From DAOUBA01 sp034432855 (GTDB lineage: Bacteria > Chloroflexota > Anaerolineae > B4-G1): a DNA stretch of 10,732 nucleotides. The stretch lies in contig DAOUBA010000115.1 in the NCBI GenBank assembly GCA_034432855.1, positions 1-10,732 on the forward strand, written 5' to 3'. A program made the translations under genes and the position numbers. Below are positions 6,301 to 10,732 of this stretch, piece by piece. The notes beneath the pieces were generated by a model. It had not been told where the DNA came from, ran no database searches, and saw only the letters and a list, made by a program, of their open reading frames with translations. How positions within the stretch are numbered: the first letter of the stretch is position 1; each line of letters opens with the position of its first letter.

Positions 6301-7848
6301 CTACTCCTCTCCAAACACTACGGCCGTAAACGTATACAACGTCGCGCCTTCTCGCCAGCAACCCTCCGGGAGTTCAGCCTTCAGGCACAGGTTATCCAGA
6401 TACGCTTGCAAGTCCCACCCCTGCTCCACCGGTACCTGTGGGAGCAAAACGCCGCGGTTTGCGCCTTTGATGAGATAGAGACCGTCGCGCCCGATCTGAA
6501 TCTGGTCGGTGGAAGTGATGCGCCGCATTAGGGAGAGCACCGAAATCTCGACTGTGACGAGTTCCAGTTCCTCGGCGGTGAGCGGCGGGAAGCGCGGGTC
6601 CTCGAACGCCGCCGCCTGTGTCATCTGCTGGACGGTCTGGTAAAGCGGCGCGGCGGCGGTAAGGTTGCCAATGCAACCGCGCAGTTCACCGTTGATCTCG
6701 AGCGTGACAAAGGCGCCCAGAGGGCGCAACAACTCGGCGTCGGTTACCGAGGGGTTGGGCAACGGTTTGCGGGCCAAGCGCGCGGCGATAGACTCGCGGG
6801 CCAGGCTCAGCAGGAAGGAGCGTTGTTCTTCGCTCAATTCCGGCGGCCTGTAACGCCAGAACATCACCGTCCCATAGCCGACGACCTGATCGCGGTCGGC
6901 GCCGGCATCGGCAGAGTTGGCGTAGCGCAGGATGGTGGCGGTGTCGGCGCCCAGCCCTTTGGCGACCTGCATTGTGGTCAGGATGGGTGCCTCGCCGCAG
7001 GCGCAGGTCACCAGGTTGGGATAGCCGTGCGTCATCGAGGCGGCAATGGTCTGGCGTACCAGCGTTGGGTCGAGCGTCTCTATCGCGGCCAGTGTGGCGC
7101 CATCTACGGCCAGCGCGTCGTCGTAGGCGGGGTAGTGGGAGAGGTCGGAACTGGCGATGACGACCGCCCTTTTGTCGGGGAGCACCTTGAGGAGTGCGTC
7201 GGCCAGCGCCTGCACGGTCTCGTCGCTGTCGTCGCCCATCAGGACGGGCACGATGGTGCAGTGAGGGCACATGCGCTGGAGAAAGGGCAACTCGATCTCG
7301 ATGACATGCTCCCCTTCGTGTGTGGCGGGGTCGAAGGTGATGCGCGGGTCGGCGGCGATGAGCGCCTGGGCCAGTTCCACATTCACCGGCACGATGCCCA
7401 GCGGCGTCTCGAACCCACCTTCGGTCCAGACGGAGATGGGGCGGGAGACGGGTGACCGGTGATCGGAAGCAATGATGACGGCGACGTCGTACTCGCCTTG
7501 CGTCAGTTGCTTGAATCCGTAGGCGGCCACCGGCGCGGAGTAGGCATAGCCAGCGTGCGGGACCACGAGACCGATAGGTGCGCCATCCACAGGCTGCACG
7601 GCGTCAAGCAGACCGTCTACCATCTGCGTCAATTCGGCGGGGTCGCCGGGGTACCACGAGCCGGCAACGGCGGCACGGCGGACCTGTCCGGGCGGCGGGG
7701 TGGGAGATGAGGAGGTAGGGGGATGAGGGGATGAGGAGATGGGGAGATAGGGAGAGGGGGAGACTGGTGGGGTCGGTGTGGTGCAGGCGGAGAGGAGAAT
7801 CGTTACCGAAAGTATCGTCAGCGTCAGGTTATGAGTCGCTGGTTTCAT
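6301..7848 (-). CDS. amrB-amrA fusion (AmmeMemoRadiSam B/A): MEMO-AMMECR1 fusion lipoprotein (AmmeMemoRadiSam system proteins B and A)
   Basis: This 515-residue protein joins two families. Residues 1-22 are a Sec lipoprotein signal with lipobox LSAC (C22), then a Ser/Pro linker with an 8-residue period (about 30-53). Residues about 57-335 are MEMO: AGSWYPGD (62-69), VPHAGY (96-101), SDH (128-130), GEHVIEIELPF (179-189), SSDLSHY (233-239) and CGEAP (284-288). H98, H130, H238 and C284 correspond to the metal-binding residues of human MEMO1. Residues about 337-513 are AMMECR1 with the LRGCIG motif (389-394) and AFEDPRFPPL (414-423). I chose the ATG at 7848: AGGAG (7857-7861) lies 8 bases upstream and overlaps the alternative GTG at 7857. 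The protein should sit lipid-anchored on the outer face of the membrane, whereas MEMO and AMMECR1 homologues are normally cytoplasmic. Its reaction is unknown. Confidence 0.92.
   Translation of the reverse strand: MKPATHNLTLTILSVTILLSACTTPTPPVSPSPYLPISSSPHPPTSSSPTPPPGQVRRAAVAGSWYPGDPAELTQMVDGLLDAVQPVDGAPIGLVVPHAGYAYSAPVAAYGFKQLTQGEYDVAVIIASDHRSPVSRPISVWTEGGFETPLGIVPVNVELAQALIAADPRITFDPATHEGEHVIEIELPFLQRMCPHCTIVPVLMGDDSDETVQALADALLKVLPDKRAVVIASSDLSHYPAYDDALAVDGATLAAIETLDPTLVRQTIAASMTHGYPNLVTCACGEAPILTTMQVAKGLGADTATILRYANSADAGADRDQVVGYGTVMFWRYRPPELSEEQRSFLLSLARESIAARLARKPLPNPSVTDAELLRPLGAFVTLEINGELRGCIGNLTAAAPLYQTVQQMTQAAAFEDPRFPPLTAEELELVTVEISVLSLMRRITSTDQIQIGRDGLYLIKGANRGVLLPQVPVEQGWDLQAYLDNLCLKAELPEGCWREGATLYTFTAVVFGEE
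7700..7763 (-). repeat. eight tandem octamers encoding the lipoprotein linker
   Basis: On the minus strand these 64 bases divide into eight 8-mers of consensus TCTCCCCA with one to three changes each. Because 8 and 3 share no factor, the protein period is 24 bases or 8 residues: SPYLPISS, SPHPPTSS, SPTPP. On the plus strand the tract is almost pure purine. It lies wholly within the MEMO-AMMECR1 fusion gene, just after the lipobox. Confidence 0.85.
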
Positions 7849-7934
7849 GGTCGTCACTCCTGTCTACGTCGAGGGTTGGAGCACGAACCCCACGAAAGGG
7901 TGCGAGAGTGAAGGCTTCCGCGCATTTCGTGATT

Positions 7935-9164
7935 CTATTCCCGCGGCGGTGCGGGCGGCACCATCACCGGCTGGCCTCCTGTCTCTTCAGGCTGCCAGAC
8001 GCCGGGGATGGACGCCCCGCAGTAGGTGCACTGGCCGCCGGTCAGGTGATACTCTCGCACCGCGAACCCCGCGCGCGCGATGATGAGCCTGCGGCACGCC
8101 GGACAGTAGGTGTTGCCACCGGGATGGCCGGGGACGTTGCCGATGTAGACAAAGCGTACGCCTTCCTCCAGCGCGATCTCTCGCGCCTGCTCCAGCGTCT
8201 CGACCGGCGTCGGTGGCAGGTTCGTCAGTTTGTATTGTGGGTGAAAGCGACTAAAGTGCAGTGGGATGTCCGGGCTGATCTCCTGTGCTACCCAGCGGGA
8301 GAGCGCCCGCAATTGGTCGAGGCGGTCGTTCAGCGTCGGCACCACCAGGTTGACGATCTCGAGATGCACGCCTGCCTCATAGATGATGCGGATTGCATCC
8401 AACACCGGTTGCAAGCGTGCTCCGCACACCTCCTCGTAAAAGCCTTCGTCATAGCCCTTCAGGTCGATCTTGATCGCGTCCACCGCCGCGCACAGTTCGC
8501 GCAAGGGGTCGGGATTGATGAATCCGGCAGAGATGACGACATTGTACAATCCGGCCTCGCGCCCCAGACGCGCAGTGTCTAGCATGTACTCGTAGAAGGC
8601 GGTCGGTTCGGAGTAGGTGTAGGCGATGACCGGGGCGCCGGATTGTTGGGCGGATTGTACCACCGCTTCCGGTGGCAGGTCAACGTTCTGCGTTTCCTCC
8701 GGTGGGAACTGGGAGATTTGCCAGTTCTGGCAATAAAGGCAGCGCAGGTTACATCCAGCAGTGGCGATGGAGAACGTGGCGGCGGTGGGCAGGAAGTGGA
8801 AGAAGGGCTTTTTCTCGATGGGGTCCACGTGCACCGCGCACGGGTTGCCGTAGGTCATCGAGTACAACCGTCCGCTTCGGTTCTCGCGGGTGCGGCAGCG
8901 TCCCCGGTGGCCGTTGGCGAGGATGCAGCCGTGCGGGCAGAGGGCGCACATGACCAGGTCGCCGGCCCCCTCGTCCGTCAAGGAGGCATAGTGGCGCGCC
9001 TCGACCGACCAGGGGTTGGGCGGCTCGAGCGGTGGCAATTCGCCTGTGTCCTGTGATGCTCGTTCCCTCCAGCGGCAGCCGGAAAGCCAGGCGGCCACGC
9101 CGACACTCCCTGCCGCCAGAGCGCCGGCGCCGATCATGAATTGTCGTCGGGTGATCTTTCTCAT
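7935..9164 (-). CDS. amrS-like (AmmeMemoRadiSam radical SAM): AmmeMemoRadiSam radical SAM enzyme with Tat lipoprotein signal
   Basis: This 409-residue protein starts with a twin-arginine signal, TRRQFM (5-10), a hydrophobic run and a lipobox LSGC (27-30, C30), so it appears to be exported folded and lipid-anchored. Next comes the family's N-terminal cysteine motif (C73, C76, C80, C90), then the radical SAM cluster CNLRCLYC (C138, C142, C145), YTYSEPTAFYEY (182-193) and VNLVVPTLND (271-280). The C-terminal zinc-ribbon-like pairs are C354/C357 and C379/C382, ending CGASIPG. All key cysteines are intact. It relates to pyruvate-formate-lyase-activating-type radical SAM proteins; the AmmeMemoRadiSam substrate is unknown. 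I chose the ATG at 9164, 8 bases after AAGGAGG (9173-9179); a GTG at 9185 lies upstream of that site. The MEMO-AMMECR1 gene follows after 86 bp. Export of an enzyme that needs S-adenosylmethionine is the odd point. Confidence 0.93.
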   Translation of the reverse strand: MRKITRRQFMIGAGALAAGSVGVAAWLSGCRWRERASQDTGELPPLEPPNPWSVEARHYASLTDEGAGDLVMCALCPHGCILANGHRGRCRTRENRSGRLYSMTYGNPCAVHVDPIEKKPFFHFLPTAATFSIATAGCNLRCLYCQNWQISQFPPEETQNVDLPPEAVVQSAQQSGAPVIAYTYSEPTAFYEYMLDTARLGREAGLYNVVISAGFINPDPLRELCAAVDAIKIDLKGYDEGFYEEVCGARLQPVLDAIRIIYEAGVHLEIVNLVVPTLNDRLDQLRALSRWVAQEISPDIPLHFSRFHPQYKLTNLPPTPVETLEQAREIALEEGVRFVYIGNVPGHPGGNTYCPACRRLIIARAGFAVREYHLTGGQCTYCGASIPGVWQPEETGGQPVMVPPAPPRE

Positions 9165-9203
9165 AGCCGCTGCCTCCTTCCACACAGCGCGGTATGCGAG
9201 AGA

Positions 9204-10247
9204 TCAGAGACCGGAAACCGCAGCGACAAGTCCGAAGCAGCCGGTGAGCATCATATCGCCGTGCGGCGCAGCGAAATAGTAACCCAGGTCGGCGGCAAGG
9301 TGCCGTCGTGGCCCGGTCACGGCGACGAACCTGAATCCGTCGCCAGGGGCATAATCGGGATGGATGACCGCGCCGTGCCCCTCGTCGTCAAAGACATCCG
9401 CGTCTGTTAGTGAGCCGTCGCGCAATCGTTCCACCAGTCGCGCCAATTTGTCCGGCGTCATCAGCACGGTGTGATGCTCGAACAGGCCCAGGATGCGCTC
9501 GCCGCGCAGGAGCACGGCGAGCGTGTGCAGATTGCCGACGTTGACGGCGACGAGCCCCTCGGCGCGGTGGGCTGCGACGTGTTCGTCCTGCAGCATGCCC
9601 CACACTGCGGCGGGGCCGGTGTCCATCAGGATCGCGCCTGGCGCGTCCTGTTGTACGGCCAGCATCCGTGTGTAACAGGCAGGCGGCTCGCGGTAAACCA
9701 GATCGAGCAGGTGACCGCCGGCCGCGACGAATTCACGCCACAGTTGGAAACGGAACTTGCGATTGGAATCGGTCGGGCAATAGCCGTGGTCCTGCACCGC
9801 GACGGCCACCGTCTCCGGCAGGGTCACGCCGAAGGGGGCGAGCGCCGTCCGCAGCGCGTCCAGGCTCACGTCACGCGTGCGCAGTGTGACGAGACCGGGC
9901 ACATCCGGGGGCCCCTCGACGATGGTGTAGCCCTGCTCACGCACCTGGTCGAGATTATCGCGGATGGTGAGCGCGGCGCGCGGGGTGACATAGACCGGGA
10001 AACCTGCCCGCAGGTGGCGTTTGGCTGCACCGACCAGCGGCCCACCGCCCATCAGGTTGCCGGTGAGGAATACGGGCCGGGCGGCCCGCGTGGCGGCCTC
10101 GATCTGCCGGGCCAGGACCGTCGTCCAGGAGGGCAGCACCAGTTTGACAGCATTTTCCGCCGGCTGTCCGGCCTCCCAGAGCAGCACGTCCTGCGTGCCG
10201 GCGCCCACATCTATGGCGAGGATGCGGTTGGGGTTCATCAGCGTCAT
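9204..10247 (-). CDS. DUF1786 ASKHA-fold protein
   Basis: This 347-residue protein matches DUF1786, often labelled 'pyruvate formate-lyase activating-like' because of its neighbours. It opens with an ATPase phosphate loop, LAIDVGAGTQDVLL (10-23). Later glycine-rich strands LMDTGPAAV (207-215), AVNVGNLHT (234-242) and VAVTGP (308-313) fit the actin/hexokinase/Hsp70 fold. QDHGYCPTDSNRKFRF (152-167) and PACYTRM (189-195) look like family-specific motifs. Cysteines are C157, C191 and C337. There is no signal peptide, so it should be cytoplasmic, unlike the next two genes. It is the first gene of the minus-strand train, 39 bp ahead of the radical SAM gene. Start: ATG 10247 with a weak GGTGA; ATG 10238 and GTG 10301 are alternatives. 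ATP use is inferred from the fold. Confidence 0.88.
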   Translation of the reverse strand: MTLMNPNRILAIDVGAGTQDVLLWEAGQPAENAVKLVLPSWTTVLARQIEAATRAARPVFLTGNLMGGGPLVGAAKRHLRAGFPVYVTPRAALTIRDNLDQVREQGYTIVEGPPDVPGLVTLRTRDVSLDALRTALAPFGVTLPETVAVAVQDHGYCPTDSNRKFRFQLWREFVAAGGHLLDLVYREPPACYTRMLAVQQDAPGAILMDTGPAAVWGMLQDEHVAAHRAEGLVAVNVGNLHTLAVLLRGERILGLFEHHTVLMTPDKLARLVERLRDGSLTDADVFDDEGHGAVIHPDYAPGDGFRFVAVTGPRRHLAADLGYYFAAPHGDMMLTGCFGLVAAVSGL

Positions 10248-10299
10248 CTGGTCACCATAGCGCGGCTTCCCGCTGCAGCTCACCCCTAGACATGGATTC

Positions 10300-10341
10300 A
10301 CACGGATGCAGGCGGATTATTTGGTGAAACCCCATCCGTGT
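10300..10341. repeat. 9-bp inverted repeat upstream of the DUF1786 gene
   Basis: ACACGGATG (10300-10308) is the perfect inverse of CATCCGTGT (10333-10341), with a 24-base loop. The words ATCCGTGTTCATCCGCG resemble a dispersed intergenic repeat. I found no convincing promoter for the minus-strand operon between here and 10247. The whole span 10248-10732 holds only repeats and no credible gene. Confidence 0.45.
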
Positions 10342-10354
10342 TCATCCGCGAAAA

Positions 10355-10455
10355 CGCGAGCGTAACATGTTTGGGACAAGATTTTGGCCGCCGCCAGGCG
10401 TGGACAGGTGATTATATTCCTGCGTTGGCGGCATTCTTGCCCCTATAACGAACGT
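10355..10455. repeat. direct repeat, copy 1 (101 bp)
   Basis: Identical to 10510-10610 except at three positions, with no gap, at an offset of 155 bp. It begins CGCGAGCGTAACATG and contains TTTGGGACAAG. An internal 7-bp inverted repeat is present (GCCGCCA at 10390-10396, TGGCGGC at 10426-10432). TATAAT is present on the minus strand but without a fitting -35. No open frame of note. Confidence 0.9.
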
Positions 10456-10494
10456 TTCAGGCTCATGCCACGCCTATCCCTGTCCCCACCGTGA

Positions 10495-10519
10495 TACGCT
10501 CGCAGCGCCCGCGAGCGTA
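10495..10519. repeat. perfect 9-bp hairpin at the start of direct-repeat copy 2
   Basis: TACGCTCGC (10495-10503) pairs with GCGAGCGTA (10511-10519) across a 7-base loop. It spans the junction between the 54-bp spacer and copy 2. The left arm has no counterpart before copy 1, where CGCGAAAACGCG (10347-10358) forms a smaller hairpin instead. Confidence 0.6.
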
Positions 10520-10610
10520 ACATGTTTGGGACAAGGTTTTGGCCGCCGCCAGGCGTGGACAGGTGATTATATTCCCGCGTTGGCGGCATTCTTGCACCTA
10601 TAACGAACGT
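10510..10610. repeat. direct repeat, copy 2 (101 bp), apparently interrupted
   Basis: Second copy of 10355-10455. Identity stops where a GTAACTATTCAG end begins (10609), the last two matching bases being shared by chance. Copy 1 continues with TTTCAGGCTC while this copy runs into the mobile-element end. This suggests a 155-bp tandem duplication whose second unit was cut by insertion. Confidence 0.85.
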
Positions 10611-10732
10611 AACTATTCAGGGCCGATTGAAATCGCCCTATTTAGGCGCTTCGCGCCAGGTGTCGGCCTGCGCCGACACTGCCCGGTGGTGCAGCAAGGA
10701 GCAGGTCGGCGAAGGCCGACCAATGGCCGCAG
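10609..10732 (+). mobile_element. left end of an IS66-type element, running off the window
   Basis: Starts GTAACTATTCAG (10609-10620), then after GG the word CCGATTGAAA (10623-10632). The inverted right end of the 54-bp element near 2879 gives the same 12 plus 10 bases, lacking only the GG. Hairpins follow in series: 10621-10628 with 10631-10638 (one mismatch), 10645-10649 with 10653-10657, 10660-10667 with 10672-10679, and 10704-10710 with 10715-10721. The flank TAACGAAC (10601-10608) is the predicted 8-bp target copy. No transposase is visible in the 124 bases present. Confidence 0.55.

Noticed and set aside
7731..8582. Long plus-strand open frame opposite the MEMO start and radical SAM end
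   Set aside because: It spans a gap and two well-supported genes on the other strand, begins in the octamer repeat, and shows no recognisable domain.
9471..10289. Plus-strand open frame opposite the DUF1786 gene
   Set aside because: Antisense shadow; the minus-strand protein has the coherent ASKHA motifs.
10473..10601. Small minus-strand open frame of about 40 codons across the second direct repeat
   Set aside because: No ribosome site, no recognisable family, and it mixes repeat and spacer sequence.
10355..10610. CRISPR-like reading of the two direct repeats
   Set aside because: Only two copies, far too long (101 bp), with one 54-bp spacer and no cas genes nearby.

Overview
The window looks like a piece of chromosome from a high-GC bacterium. 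Gene style and repeat content suggest Chloroflexota (Anaerolineae/Caldilineae-like): an ABC-2 exporter pair, an AmmeMemoRadiSam cluster on lipoproteins, and many palindromic dispersed repeats. That placement is an inference from style; no rRNA or taxonomic marker is present. There are eight convincing protein genes, no tRNA or rRNA, and no CRISPR array.

Left part (1-2810, + strand): about 300 bp of hairpin-rich dispersed repeats lead to an extended -10 promoter. It drives a two-gene ABC-2 exporter, an ATPase and a 12-helix permease that overlap by ATGA. A 54-bp miniature transposon with 12-bp inverted ends and a perfect 8-bp target duplication lies just after it.

Middle (2907-4391): a small haem-binding, ferric-reductase-like membrane protein (- strand) and a ZIP-family metal transporter (+ strand) diverge from a 138-bp promoter region.

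Right part (4437-10247, - strand): a gene train reading right to left. It holds a DUF1786 ASKHA-fold protein, a radical SAM enzyme with a Tat lipoprotein signal, a MEMO-AMMECR1 fusion with a Sec lipoprotein signal, a DUF72 protein and a membrane-anchored SagB-type nitroreductase. The first three are an AmmeMemoRadiSam system whose radical SAM and MEMO/AMMECR1 parts both appear to be sent to the outer face of the membrane. The nitroreductase has an internal twin-arginine anchor that should also place its flavin domain outside. With the two haem-type membrane modules and the ZIP transporter, the locus reads as a possible extracytoplasmic metal/redox system of unknown chemistry. This is the most interesting part of the window.

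Right edge (10248-10732): non-coding and repeat-dense. It has a 155-bp-period direct repeat (two 101-bp copies, three mismatches). The second copy appears to be interrupted by the end of a larger element that shares the terminal sequence of the 54-bp miniature element.
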